From contig JAKNDB010000085.1 of the NCBI GenBank assembly GCA_024305405.1, forward strand, positions 1,596,001 through 1,660,000: DNA of 64,000 nucleotides, given 5' to 3'. Under the pieces are notes generated by a model. It did not search any database. It was given only the letters and a program-made list of their open reading frames with translations, and had not been told where the DNA came from. Shown one piece after another: positions 37,975 through 51,345 of the stretch. The position numbers were made by a program, and so were the translations under genes. Origin of the DNA: Dirofilaria immitis. Taxonomy: Eukaryota; Nematoda; Chromadorea; Rhabditida; Onchocercidae. The stretch's first letter is position 1. Each line of letters starts with the position of its first letter.

Positions 37975-40040
37975 AATAAATATTTATATTAAATTAATTA
38001 GAATGATATGAAATTTAATAGTAATAAATAGTTCAAGAAACTAATAAACATTTATCCTTAATTTATTATGATAATATTCGAGATTGAACAGAAATATGAA
38101 ATAAATAAGCATTTACCTTTAATTTATTATGGTATACGAAACTTAAATAGTATTAATAATAATAATAATAATAGTAATAGTTCAAGTCTTTAATTTATTA
38201 AAATGTTATGCCAACCTTAGTATTAGTAAGAATAATAATAATAATTCAATAATAGTAATAATTCAAGAAATAAATAAATATGTATCTTTCCTTATTAGAG
38301 TGATAAGAAACTTAGCAATGATAGTATGAAAAAAAAGAAGCAATGATAAGATGTATTATTTGAAAGATAAGAAATAAAAGTATAGGATAAATTAACTTTA
38401 CTTACTTTATATATTATTTTATGCTTATTAATAAATGAATGATGATATAATATTGAAAATTATTTAATTGAATTAGATTTTGTATTATAATATGTTTATT
38501 TTCTATTTGTTTAACTAAATTATTATCTAGTAAATGAGAATAATAATAATAATGATGAACAAAAAAAAATGGAAGAATGGTATAATTTCCTTTCATATAA
38601 ATATAATATTATCATAATTGTTACTGTAGGGGAGTACCGTAAGATGGTTGCTGTTGTTATCAATTACTGTAAATGAATGCCACAAAATGGTCAACTATTA
38701 TTACTGATACTATAAAATGATTGTTACTTTTATTACTATCATTAAATTGTTGCTATGTATTATTACCTGATGTTATACATTTGATCACTTTAACATATAT
38801 TGCCAAATTTTGAAATAAAATTTGAATGCAATAGTTGTAAAAAGCCATCCTATTGTATAATTTTTTCTTCCTTCGTTTTTCAAAAAAGATTACCGTAAAT
38901 TGTTAGAAAGATTACGTAAAGCCATTACTGCTATTACTGATATGTCCTAAAAGATACCGTAAAATAGCTACTGTTATTACTAATACTGTAAAATAAATTT
39001 CTATCATTATTACTATTATCATTATTAATTATTCCTTCCTTCTTTTCTCCCGTTCTGTCCACATTATTCAAATTTTTATTTCGTTTTCCATATATCTTCG
39101 ATATCATTCTTTTTCCCGCATTTTTATATCTTTATAAATTAATGATTTATTTGAAAGTTTTTTCAAAATTAAAAATTTACAAACTTTTAATCATAATTAA
39201 AAATCGAATAATTAATATCGATATTATCATTGTTTCATTTCATATAACTTTTTGAAATTATGTTATTACATGTATCAATCACATTTGCATACCTTCTTTT
39301 GATCAATTTAATTTCAAATATTTTTCTTCAATAGTTTTAAAAATAATTCCAACAATAATAATTAATAACATATATCAAGAATACATATTATAATTATTCC
39401 TATAGTCCTTTTAATTAATATCTCTTATTCCTTCTAAATATATTTTCAAGAAAGTTAAGTATTATCTTAATTTTCATATTTTATTATTCTTTCCTTATTG
39501 CATATATTCATTGATTTTTATCGATCTGATTATCATCGTTATCATATTACCTTGTATCTTTCATATAATTAATTTTTATTCATTTCAATTTTTTGCCATA
39601 CAATATTTTATATTTCACTTTTTTTCTAATTTTTTATTATTATTATTACTAATTATTTTTGTAATATTTGTAGTCAATTATTTAATTTATTATTAATTAT
39701 CGTTCACCTTGAATACAACATTGTTAGTTTAATTAGTAATCAATCATCATGATTATTATTAATCATCGGTTTGACATTATCGATTTTTATTTGTATTTTG
39801 ATTCATTCATACAAAAATGGGATATTATTAAAGTGTTAACGACAACTTTTATCAACATAGCCAATCGATTAGTATTATTATTTATCATGATTATGATTAA
39901 ATTAATTTAATAAACAATCAATTCATAGTGACAATGATTAATTATTAGTTTATTATGATCGATTTATTTGCGTTCGTATCTTAATTTTATATTAAAATAA
40001 TTTTCTAAAATTAATCAAATTTTTTTATTTCAAATTTCAT
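37975..40040. other. Intergenic region before the zinc-finger gene
   Basis: 38140-38270 has AATAATAGT-rich repeats. 38620-39000 holds degenerate repeats built on TACTGTAAAATGG and TGTTATTACTAT (listed separately). 39040-40040 is plain AT-rich DNA; the promoter of the zinc-finger gene should lie here. Confidence 0.45.
38620..39005. repeat. Degenerate TACTGTAAAATGG repeat
   Basis: Imperfect units of 33-43 bp start at about 38625, 38668, 38708 and 38950, each with ACTGTA/ACCGTA, a GTAAAATGG-like block and a TTATTAC run. Confidence 0.55.
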
Positions 40041-40085
40041 TTCAGCAAATATTATTTGAAAGTGAATAAAATTAATTATTATCAA
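40041..40085 (+). promoter_or_regulatory. 5' splice acceptor / leader of the zinc-finger gene
   Basis: TTTCATTTCAG at 40036-40045 is a nematode-type acceptor 40 nt before the ATG at 40086, fitting either a 5' UTR intron or splice-leader addition. It also argues against the upstream in-frame TTG as start. Confidence 0.5.
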
Positions 40086-40362
40086 ATGTTACGACAACTT
40101 TTATCAACAACAAATGGTGTTGTTGGTTCGGGTAATGTATCATCCAGTGATTATGAACATTATTCAACATATCCGTTAACTAGTCGAAATTTCGAAAATT
40201 CAACAGTAATATTAGCTACACCATTTTTATCACCAACATCATTACCACCACCACCACTACCACCAATACCACCATCATCATCATCATCATCAACATCATC
40301 GTTACAATTATCATCACGACCGCTGCAACCATCAACATCAACATCAATATCAACATCATCAA

Positions 40363-40401
<39 letters not shown>

Positions 40402-43400
40402 TATCATTATCATTACCAGTACCACTATCATCAATATCATCATCATCATCATCATCATCAACATCAACATCAACAACACTACCATTATTAACAGAGACTG
40501 TATCAACAATAACATCAGGAAATCAATTCAAGATTGATGATGATAAAAATTTGGTAATTAGGCAAAGTTTTTTTCTCTCTCTCTTTTATTATGATTTTTA
40601 TTTATTTTAAAAATTTTCTTTCTTTCTTTCTCGAAATTTTCAATTTTTTCGTTATAATTTTTAAAAATTCTCGAGATTTATTTCATTGAATTTACATGGA
40701 ATGGATAATATCAATGTTCAATTTTATCTTAATTGATAAAGATTAGCTAGTTTATTTAATTCATATATATGATATTTTAATTTCAATTCTAACAATTAAC
40801 TGATATTAGTCATTTAAAAAAAAAAATTGGGAAAATTTTTTTTTATATTTTTTCCATATCTATCTGATTGGAAAAAGATTGGATAAAATAGCACAAAACA
40901 AAATTTATAATTTGTAATAAAAAATGAAAAAAAACGATAATTGAAAATTGAAATATAAATGTAAATTAAATGTTTTTGATTTTTAATTATTTTATACAAT
41001 AAATTATATCTTTTTTGTTTATTTGAAATTTTTAAAATATAAATTTTTTTCAATTTTATTATTTAATTTAATTATTTCTTTAAATTATTTTCATTTTATA
41101 CATTTTCAATAAAATTAATAATCAATCAAAAATTTTTCGTACTTTTTTCTCTCTCTTTTGAAAATTTCTATTAAAAATTTTATATTTTAGACTACTCTCG
41201 AATATATGTCATTGACCGCAGGTTATGGCATGCAAACACCGATAACATCAAATCATTTGGGAATTTTGGATACAAATAATGATTTGAATGGTTAATTGAT
41301 TGTATATTTCAATAGTATTGATATTTCGATATATAGCATTATTAATGATACGATCGAACTTATAATTGCTATTATAATCATAATACAGTAGTACTAATCA
41401 TAGTAATAATAATAATAATAATAATAATATAAATTTAGGTTTGTTTGTCAGAAAATGAATACTAATTATTGATTGTTAAATTATTTTGAAATATTAGAAA
41501 AACTAATTATAATAAATTATTGATATCAGAAAAGCGTAATTCTCTTTTATCATTTATATGTTAGAAAATAAAAATAATCATTTACTAATAATTGCTTATC
41601 AATTACTAATATGTTAAGGGATGTAAAGAAATTTATTTATTTATCAATTATTAATAGTTATTTATCATTTACTAATAATTATTTACCAGTTATTATATAT
41701 TAGAAAATAAAAAGAAATTATTTGCTTATCAGTTACCACTAATCATTTATCAATTACATTAGGGAATAAAAACAAAAAAATAAGAAATTATTAAATTAAA
41801 AAAAAATTTATTCGTCTATTTTCGTTGGTAAGAATTGAATGATAAATTATTTTAAGTAGAATTATTTTTATCTATAATTTATTAGCTTAAATTTATATTA
41901 TCAAATTTAGTGATAAATATCGAATCATATTTATTCAACGTATCATTTTACTCGATTATTTTGAGTTTAATTTTGTAATAAAAGAATTTGCCAATGAAAT
42001 TAGCTGAAATTATTTTAGGCTAAAATTTATTTCAAAATTAATCACATATCGTTATAGTTTATGGACAAATTTTAAAATTCTTAAATTGTTTATTATCTTA
42101 ATGATTCATTTTCTGGTTAGGATTAAAATCTGATAAATATAATTGATCTTTGGTAAATATAATGAATATAATTTTCAATTATATTAATGTGAATATCATT
42201 TTCCTGAAAAAAGATATTGAAATTTTAGAAAAATGGAGAAAAAAATTTAATGAAAAATAGTTGAAAATGTGATGATTTATTGTTATTATAATATATTATA
42301 TTGATGAAAAAAAATAGTAAAATTTAAAAGAATTAAATATATAAAAGAAATAATAGAATTAAATACTTTTTTTTACAACCAAAAATTTTAATATAAATTT
42401 ATATTTCTAAACACAATTTGAATTTAATTTTAAATGAATTTTAATTTTGCTTTTTAATTATTTTTGCCTTCGAATAATTTCCAATATTCGTCGAATTAAT
42501 TTGAAAAATAGAAAAAAATTGTTAGAATTAATGATTTTTTTGATTTGAAATTACAAACGATTGTTTTGTTTTACTTCTCTTTTAGTTGGATTAATTTTGC
42601 ATAATTAAATTTAATTTTTAAGAAAAATCGATTTACTTATTTTTTCTTTCCCAAATTTTTACTCGAATAAATTTTTATATATAATTTTATTTTTAGGTAC
42701 AACAGAATTATTCTCATCAACATATGCAATGCTTTCGGCTGATAGCAGCCTATCATGGAATGTTTGGGACGAGCAAACACGATTTTCAAATTGTCCAAAT
42801 GATTTTGGTGCTAATGAGGTAATTATTGAAGCACGTTTCAATTTCCGTATATTTTCTAATCTTCACGTGTATTTTCACGTGTATAAACATCCTTATATTC
42901 ATATATATATATATATATATATGAATATGAATTATTTTGTAAACTTTTAAATAAAATTATTAATCATGAAAACTATCAAATTTTTTCACGGAATTAATAT
43001 AATTATGAATTATATCAAATTTTTTAGTAGAAATATTTATGAAGAAATTATCAAATATTTTAAATGAATTATTGATTAAGAATTTATCAAATTTTATTAT
43101 TACAATTATTAATTAACAAAATAATAAAACTTTTAATTGTTAATGATATGTTCGATTTTCATGAATGCAAAAATCATTAGTTCCCCTCTACGCGTAAATA
43201 TTAAGTATCGTCGTTAATTAATTAATTAATTTTTTTGAATGATTTTTTTTACATATGCATTAATACGGAAAACGTTTATTGCAAACATTTTTGCAACAAT
43301 TTTTTTTATTCATAAAGATGAAATTCATATATATATGTATATATTATGGATAATTAAATTTTTACTAATTAATTTAATTTTAACAATCGTTCTTTTCCTT

Positions 43401-46400
43401 TTTTTCCTTTTTATTTTTAAATTACAGGTACCAATAAGTACAGACAATCATAATTTTGCTTATCCGGTGCATACAACAACTCCCGGTTGCTCAAATAATA
43501 TTAGGTAGGCAATTAGTATCAAGTATAAATTGAAATAAATATCTCGAGAATGAAATTGAAATAAATATCTCGAGAATGAGTATATCTCATCATAAAAATT
43601 AGATGAAATTACATTTAGCTTAGATTTCTTTTAATAATTCGAAATTTCTCGACACGTTGATTGTAAAAAGGTAAATGCAATTAGGATTTATTTTATTATC
43701 TTTGGTTTCTTTTTCAGGTATCAATTACGTAATACAGGATTAATTGATAATAATTATGCGATGAACTGTCAAGGATTAATCAATAGTAATCGATTAGAAT
43801 TGCAACAATCGATAGTATCATCGAATAATAATAATAACAATAATGATATGGGAAGTAGAAATTATTGTCAACAAGAAAAATGCACTCAAAATTTGAATCA
43901 AATGGTACAGTGTCGATTTCCTGATTCCAATCAACGACTAGCGCATGCTTCAATACCAACAGGTTAATTATCGCTTCTTTTTTTCTCATTTCTAGAACAG
44001 GTATTTTTGGAAATACAATAATTAAAAATTCTCAAATGTTAAATATAACATGATAAATACATATGTGATCCTCTTATTCTCGGATTACTAAATTAATCAT
44101 TATTCATATTAAATTCCATATCAAACATCTTTTACAGTACATTTTGATTATATTCATTAAACCAAATTTATCATTTTAAAATTCCACTGTTAATTCTTTT
44201 AAAAAAAAGAAAAATTTTACTTAAATTATAAAATATACATATTCATTAAGATATTATTTATATTTATTAAATAAAAAGAATTTTTTTTATTCCATTAAAC
44301 AAAAATAATGACAAAATATTAATATGCAAAAATAAAAAGATACGCTAAAAATCTTTGATGTGACGTATTAGCTATGTTTGTTGTTATTAATACAAATTAA
44401 AAGATACGCCAAAAAATCTTTAGCGTGACGTATCAGTTATATTTGTTGTTATTAATGCAAATTAAAAGATACGCCAAAAAACGCCAAAAACTTTTGATTT
44501 GACGTATCAGTTACATTTTTGTTATTGATACGGAGCGGAAAGAAATGCCAAAAAAACTTTTAGATGGCGTATCAGTTATATCAGTTGTTGTAAATAATTT
44601 ATAAATATGAATTATAGAATTTAATGAATTTAAATATCGTTCAATAATAATTACTCTATAAAATAGATATAAGGGAAAGAAGAAGAAAAAGACGAGAGAG
44701 AAAAAAAAAGAAGGCCAAGAAGGAAAATTTTTGACAGGTTTTGGCGAAACAATCAACAAATGTGATAACAAGCAGATAATATGTATGGCGTGTCGCGGTG
44801 TTTACTCATCACGTAGATCACTTACCGGGCATATTGGACGTAATGAGAAATGTCGAGAAATTATCGGTGTGTAAAATAATGTGTGATTTGTTGACAAAAA
44901 AAAAGAAACGAAAAAAAGAATGAAAAAATGGAACGAAAAAAACTTAAATATTTTGAAAAAATAATATATAATAATCGAAATAATACATAAATCAAAAAAT
45001 TATTTTATCAAAAAAATAAGTGAAAAATTCATATTTTTAATTTTTATTATTTTTGATTTTAATTAAAAATTTTGTTTTTAAATTTATTATTATATAATAT
45101 ATAATATGTATTTTTGATAGTAATTAGTTTTTCTTTTTTCTTTCTTTTTTTTCAGAAGACATTCTTATCGTTTAAATAATATATTTTGATTTGGAATTTT
45201 ATATTATCATTAGTACTATGTAAAAAGTTTAAAATAGTTTTATTATCATTATGAAATATTTTATCGTCGTTATGAAAATATTGATAGTACATTGATAATA
45301 TCTAACAACCCGTTCCTTCCTTTACTCAAAACTTTAAGATCTTTTTCTTTCTCTTTTTTTTTTCATTCTGACTGATAAGCTTTTTTTCATGAGCATATTA
45401 TATAATTTAACAATTGATAAATTAAATGAGAGAAAATTATCAGTATTGTCTCATAATTGGATGGAATACTATCCAAATTATAATTTAAAATAATAAAATT
45501 ATATTTTTATCATAAAAACTTTTTCTCGATGATTTCTTTTCATATCATTTGCTTTAATTATAGCCTATTAAAGAGTTATTAATTATAAAAAATATTTATC
45601 ATTGCGTATCAAGAAATATATAAATTATAATTCCTTATACATGATCCAATTCTAAGAATTCCTAAAATTATTGAACATAAGATTTTATTTGAATAATTAT
45701 AGGTCGGAATTATTTAGACCAAATGGGTGGCTTTGTTGAAAGTATGCGAATATACGATCCAGGAAATATTATCAATTCAACAAATGGTATTGATCCGGTT
45801 TGTCCATATTGTGATCGCTTTATAAGTCATTATAAAGTAAGAATTTTTATTTCTATCATTAAATACATATTTTCTGATGGAAGTAAATGAATAAAATAGT
45901 TGGATAAATTATCTAATACATTATCGAGATTATCGAGAAAAATTTCTTCATAATGCAACATTATTTCAGTATTATATTGAAGAAAATATTTTATATATAT
46001 TAAAATTATTTTTATTACTTACTCAGTTAGCTTTTTATTTAATATGAATTATTATAATTTAAAGTTTTTATTGAAGTATTTTTTTATAAGATAGAAAGTA
46101 ATGGAAATTTGATGTTTTTATAATTATTTTTTCCATAAGATAGGAAAATAATGAAATTTAATTTTTAGCAAAATTTTTAACTATGATATAATAATCATAA
46201 CTATGAGTTAGATTTCATGATAAATAATTATTATAATATTTAATTATTTCATTCATTCATTAGTTTCGTCATATATTATATTCAATAAAAGATATCAATT
46301 AGTTTTTTTTTGCTCGAAACATTCTCAATGTTTTCCATGATATTTACCAAATATATTATAAGTAAATAGCTTTTAGTCATTGTATTTTTAAATTATATTA

Positions 46401-49048
46401 TTTAATTTTAATAATGAAAAAATTCAATACTAATAAAATTTTTTGATTTAAATGAAAAAAGATTCGAATGATTTAAATACTAAATTAATCCTTTAATCGA
46501 TTAGGTAATTAATATATGAAAAAATAATTAATTAACGTGTGAAATTTTATAATGATATAATTAATTGTTAATAGTAATATTAATAAAATTGCTATGTACT
46601 AATGAAATATTTTGTCAAATTTTTATAGGGTAATATTCGACGTCACATAAATCAATGCATGAAATCATCGCGTAATGGTAATAAATTAAGAAGAAAAGGT
46701 ATTTTATTATATAATTTTATAAATTTATTTTTTTTTGCTATTTCATAATAATCGAATAAAATATATGTTTGAAATTTTATTTAGTTTAAAAAGAAAAGTA
46801 ATTGTTTTTAATTGAAAGAAATTTAATATTTCTTTTTCGTTTCAATCAAATTTTGCTAAATTTTATTTTAGCAAATATTTTCCACTTTTTCTTCCAATCA
46901 AAATGAAAATAATTTTTTTTTCTTTGTTTTTAGATCCAACGTTAAAACATTTCACTTCTAATGCATCAAATCAATTTGGTGATAGATGTAATGAATCGAT
47001 GACATTTTCGGATATTTATCAACCGAATGTCTTAGAAACATCAATGGTTGAAAAACTGTATGGATGGATAATTGTAGTAGTAGTAGTACTAGTAATTGTA
47101 ATAGTAATGTAACGGAACAACAACATTCAACAACTAAAACAAAATCATATACCATGAAAAAGATCGTAGTAATGATGATCCATTTCGATGTCCATTGTGT
47201 GATTTTGCTACCATTTATAAGGTATGCTTTGAAATGTTAAATAAAATGAGGGATCAATAAAATTAAGAAAAATAAGAAAGGTCCGGACGGATGATTACAA
47301 AAATGAAGTGATCCGGATGGAAAGGCTAAAAAAATGACGAGAGTGAGATGATATGGACAGATGGATTGTAAAAATGAAGAGAATGAAGTGATACGGGCGG
47401 GATGTTAGCAAAAATGAAGAGATTGAGGTTATTCGGACGGAATGATTGCAAAAATGAAGAGGATATGATGATGATCCGGACGGAATGATTGCAAAAATGA
47501 AGAGATGCATCGGTTTGTGATAACATTAAGTATTCATTCTCTTTTTTTTGAAGATAGGTTCATACATAACAAAACATAAGAATATGTGAAATTACTTTTT
47601 CAAAATAAATTAAAGTATATGCATCGAATTATAGAAATATTGAACATTCAATTTTATAGGTTAATCTTTTACATTAATTTATAAGTATGTTAAAATATTT
47701 AAATTTTATGTAAAACTTTTTATTTTTGATATGCAAATTTTTCAGGTTTATTTACAATTGAAATTTTTGACATATTTATTTGTTATTTTAACAATTATTA
47801 TCCGTAATTTTTATTTTTTCTGCAAATATTTTATTGTTTACTTTTAAGATTTTATTTAGTTTAAAAAAATAATAATTCAATTTTATTTTGAAATTTCTAT
47901 TCTTTTAAAATTCAACTTTTTTTGCTTTTAACAGGGTAATATGAAACGACATTTGAGCACCTGTCATGGTTTACAAGATGATGATCTCAAAGATGGCTGT
48001 ATTGATAAGTTGAAATATAAGGAAGTGATCGATTCACGTTTGGAAAATGTTTCACGAAGCAAACGTTCTAAAAATTTACAGGTTTGTTGATTTTTTTTTA
48101 TTTTTGATTCCAAAGATTTTGTTTATTTATTTATTTTTAGTAAGTTTTTGATAAATATTTTATTTGTAAATATGCAAAATTATGCCATATAAAAAGCTAA
48201 GCGATCAATCTTTTAAGCAAATATGATTAAATAAAATATAAAAGATATGTCTTATAAAATTAGACAAAAATTTTTGAATCAAATTTAAATAAGATTATTT
48301 TAATGTTAACAATTTTATGATAGTATTCTTGTTATTACCTAAAGTTGTACTATTTAAAGAAAAAAGATTTCGTTCATTATGATAATTCTATGATAATTCT
48401 AACGTATATTTTATCATTTATCATTATTGTTTCCGGTTTTTTTGCTTCTTTGATACAATTTTTGAAATTTTAATTTAATTTCAAATATAAAATATACGAG
48501 AAACTTCCAATTTAAACATTTTAATTTTAGTGTCTCAAAGTTACGCCAAAATTGACTCAAGCAGATATCGATAATGGTCCCAGTTCATCTATTACTGATT
48601 GTAATGCACCGAATATATCACAATTATCAACGGATGTAACACCATCAACTTTTCGAATTGTTTCTTCTTTAAATAATTGGTTAGTTGCTTTAACTACTAA
48701 AATTTACAAATTCATTTTTAAACTGATTGTTTCATCACTCAATGGAGATTGTACATGTGGAATTATTTTTGTAATAAATAATATTTTAGCGATGAAGAAC
48801 TTTCCTTATCAGTGATGAATTCATCGAATGGTAGTGACGGAATAGAAGCTAAATCGAAAGAACCATCATCAGAAATGGCTGAAACATTATTAAATGATGA
48901 TAATGATAATGCTAATAATAATAATAATAATGGTCAAACAATGAGATTGAATACAATCGATGAAACAATTGAAGCTGTTATAGCAAATGGAAATGATAAT
49001 TGCTTAAATGAAATGGGTATAAATAATCATAATACTTCTATTATATGA
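40086..49048 (+). CDS. Zinc-finger protein with three C2HC fingers and a poly-Ser/Pro N-terminus
   Basis: Exons 40086-40553, 41191-41290, 42697-42818, 43428-43504, 43718-43962, 44738-44866, 45703-45836, 46629-46698, 46934-47221, 47935-48081, 48531-48679, 48790-49048; 729 residues after repair. N-terminal 155 residues are Pro/Ser/Thr low complexity. Fingers: C353-C356-H369-C376 (ICMACRGVYSSRRSLTGHIG), C414-C417-H431-C435 (CPYCDRFISHYK/GNIRRHINQC), C535-C538-H551-C555/H556 (CPLCDFATIYK/GNMKRHLSTCH). The tail is acidic and Asn-rich. Likely a nuclear nucleic-acid-binding regulator; I cannot name an orthologue. Exon 9 is broken at two A5 runs (47051-47055 and 47157-47161); one A added at each gives an unbroken frame into finger 3 and correct phases. 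All other exons join cleanly. AATAAA at 49257-49262. Confidence 0.9.
40273..40480. repeat. Coding (TCA)n repeat, poly-Ser
   Basis: Interrupted TCA units inside exon 1 of the zinc-finger gene, encoding Ser/Thr runs; likely length-variable between individuals. Confidence 0.9.
44338..44592. repeat. Four-copy tandem repeat of about 64 bp, each unit able to fold
   Basis: In intron 5 of the zinc-finger gene. Units start near 44338, 44402, 44467 and 44526. The second is GATACGCCAAAAAATC..GTGACGTATC then AGTTATATTTGTTGTTATTA. GATACG and CGTATC flank each unit core, so each can form a short hairpin. Confidence 0.8.
47281..47516. repeat. About 45-bp minisatellite, five copies
   Basis: In intron 9 of the zinc-finger gene. 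Units of the form CGGACGGAATGATTGCAAAA then ATGAAGAGRNTGA. GC content is well above the surrounding intron. Confidence 0.85.
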
Positions 49049-50480
49049 TTATTAAAATTGCTTATTCATTAATTCCAAAAACAATAATGCTCGTTTAATT
49101 AGCTAAACTATTAATTAAGTGAAAAAAAACTTTTAATCTTCGATGTTTCTTTACTCTTTTTTCTTTTTATTTAAAAAGAAAAAGAAAGAAGCAAGCAAAA
49201 AAGAGATAAAAATATTTAGGAAAGAAGAAAGAAGGGAAAAATTGTTTAAATTATTAATAAAAATTAATTTCATATATTTTTCCCACTTTCCAAAATTTAA
49301 TTCTAGTCTATCTGTCATTATTGCTATTACTATTATTATTATTATTATTAATTATTTTTGATTATTATCTTTCTCTAATTACATCAAATTTGATTTATCT
49401 TATTTATCAATCATTTAGTATTTTATGATTATCTTACAATTATGATGGATATACTTTTAAAAACAATGTAAAGAAAAAGAAAAACGAAAATTCATTATTT
49501 TGAAAATTATATCCTTTTGATATATTTTAAAGCAATGAATCAAGCTATATTAATTATCATCACTTGAGGAGATGATAATCATGGTAATTGTATTATTTCT
49601 TATCAGATGACGATCATGATAATCATTAAAAATTATATGACAGAAAGATAATATAGGAACTATAATTTACGTAGGGATGAATTAGCGCTTGATTGTAGTA
49701 TTGTAATTGATATTAATAATTATAAATGGCATTATTAATTTCTATTCAATTTTCATTTATCCTCTTCCTCTTTTCATATCATTACCTCTGTGATAAGACT
49801 TTTGCTTTGTTATATCACTTAAATTCATTTATCATTTATTTTTTTTTTACATCACTTCTAATAGCAATATTTTATGATAAGCTAATAAAGAGTAAAGTAT
49901 TATATTTTAATATATTTTTCTTCCTATTTTATGTCTCAATAATTATATATTTTTAAAATATTAATTAATTTCTAAAATTTTTGAGTAATATATTTAAAAG
50001 AATTTTTTTCAATCGAATTTTTCTTTTCATAAAATACATTTAAATTAAATTTATTTCAAAAATTATCAATCCGTTCTTTTTTAATTTAAAGTTAATTTTA
50101 TGCATATTATATTTGTTTATTTATTTTGTTTTGCTTAATTTTTTTTTGTTTGTCTTTATTTTAAAATTTTAATTAGATAAAATTGCCTAAAATTAATAAA
50201 TAATTGATATTTGGGTCTTTTCAGGTCTTTCATTTTTTTTCGCTTCTCCATTTATTTCATTTTATAACAAAAATGTACTTAATAATTCATCTATTATTTG
50301 ATTATTTTAATCTTTATATTAATAGTGCCTTAATATATATGTTACATTATTTTCATATACTTATTGACCGAATTATTGATTGATATCTTATTTTCATCAA
50401 TAAATTTTATTATGTCTAATAGCTTGTAATAATTTATGGAATAAAATAAAAACAATATAAATTCGTATTCGCATATATGA
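49049..50480. other. Intergenic, nothing supported
   Basis: AT-rich sequence with an A/G-rich run at 49175-49250 and (ATT)n near 49332-49352. Short open frames are hydrophobic and composition-driven. Confidence 0.5.
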
Positions 50481-50483
50481 ATT

Positions 50484-50669
50484 TTAAAAACATAAAATAC
50501 GTTCGCCAACGGATGTGTTGGACATCTCATAGAGGATGGGATTTGCATTGTGACCGTATTCTATGTCACCTATCGAGATTGAATGTTTCGCGGCAAAATC
50601 TTTAACGAAATTTTGGTTCGTTAATTTCCTGATTGCTACGTATCGTTGAGCGACTGTTGGATGTGACAT
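50484..50669 (-). CDS. Short GC-richer open frame, possible first exon of unknown gene
   Basis: Minus ATG at 50669 opens 61 codons (starts MSHPTVAQRYVAIRKLTNQN, continues FVKDFAAKHSISIGDIEYGH) with base composition like true exons rather than the flanks. A GAAC|GTATTT donor near its end would remove the last five codons. No following exon was found toward 49 kb. Product unknown. Confidence 0.3.
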   Translation of the reverse strand: MSHPTVAQRYVAIRKLTNQNFVKDFAAKHSISIGDIEYGHNANPILYEMSNTSVGERILCF

Positions 50670-50684
50670 TTATAGAGGATCGCT

Positions 50685-50804
50685 ATGAAAATTTCTAATG
50701 TGAGTTTTCTTTTTCAGACAATACAAATTCAGTCTATTTCAAAAGATGTTGTATGTAACGAAATATGTAATACGGGGTGTTCGCTTGAAATAAATTTGAG
50801 ATAA
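50685..50804 (+). CDS. 39-codon open frame, doubtful
   Basis: Plus ATG 15 bp away from the minus-strand ATG at 50669. It contains an internal TTTCTTTTTCAG acceptor at 50706-50717, followed by TIQIQSISKDVVCNEICNTG and a stop. It could be a terminal exon with a missing upstream partner, or chance. Confidence 0.15.
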   Translation: MKISNVSFLFQTIQIQSISKDVVCNEICNTGCSLEINLR

Positions 50805-51345
50805 ATAGGAAGTATAATGGAATTTGTGGAATGTTTTATATCCTAGAGGTTGAGAAAATTCTCAGACGATAAATATTTTTATTTGCTTTATGTATTTTAT
50901 TTTTATTCATGTACATGTTTTTTAATTTATAAAATTGATATATTAATTGGATTATAAAATATGTATATATTAGGTTACGATTATTCAAATGAGCCAATTT
51001 TTTAAAAAATATTTTGCATTAAATGTGAATAGACTTTTTAAATTGTAATAGAAAATAAGTAAGTGTTTGATTCTCGGAAGAATGGAATAAGTTTTTGATT
51101 TACTGAACAATAGACAGTTTTCAATTTGCAAAATTATGTAAGAAAGTTTTGAAGTTATAGAACGGATGAACAAATATATTTTTATTGCTAACAATGCTTA
51201 TTTTTTTCTGTGTTCTAACACTTATAATATGGATCGTTATTTTATGGATTGATTTTTTCAAAATTGGTATTAGAAAAAGTAATTTCATCGAATCATTTGG
51301 CAATAAATACTGATAATCAATTGAGATATGAATTCTTTAATTAAA

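Noticed and set aside
40216..40515. Met-rich minus-strand frame opposite zinc-finger exon 1
   Set aside because: It is the complement of the coding TCA repeat; the plus frame has splice sites and continues into fingers.
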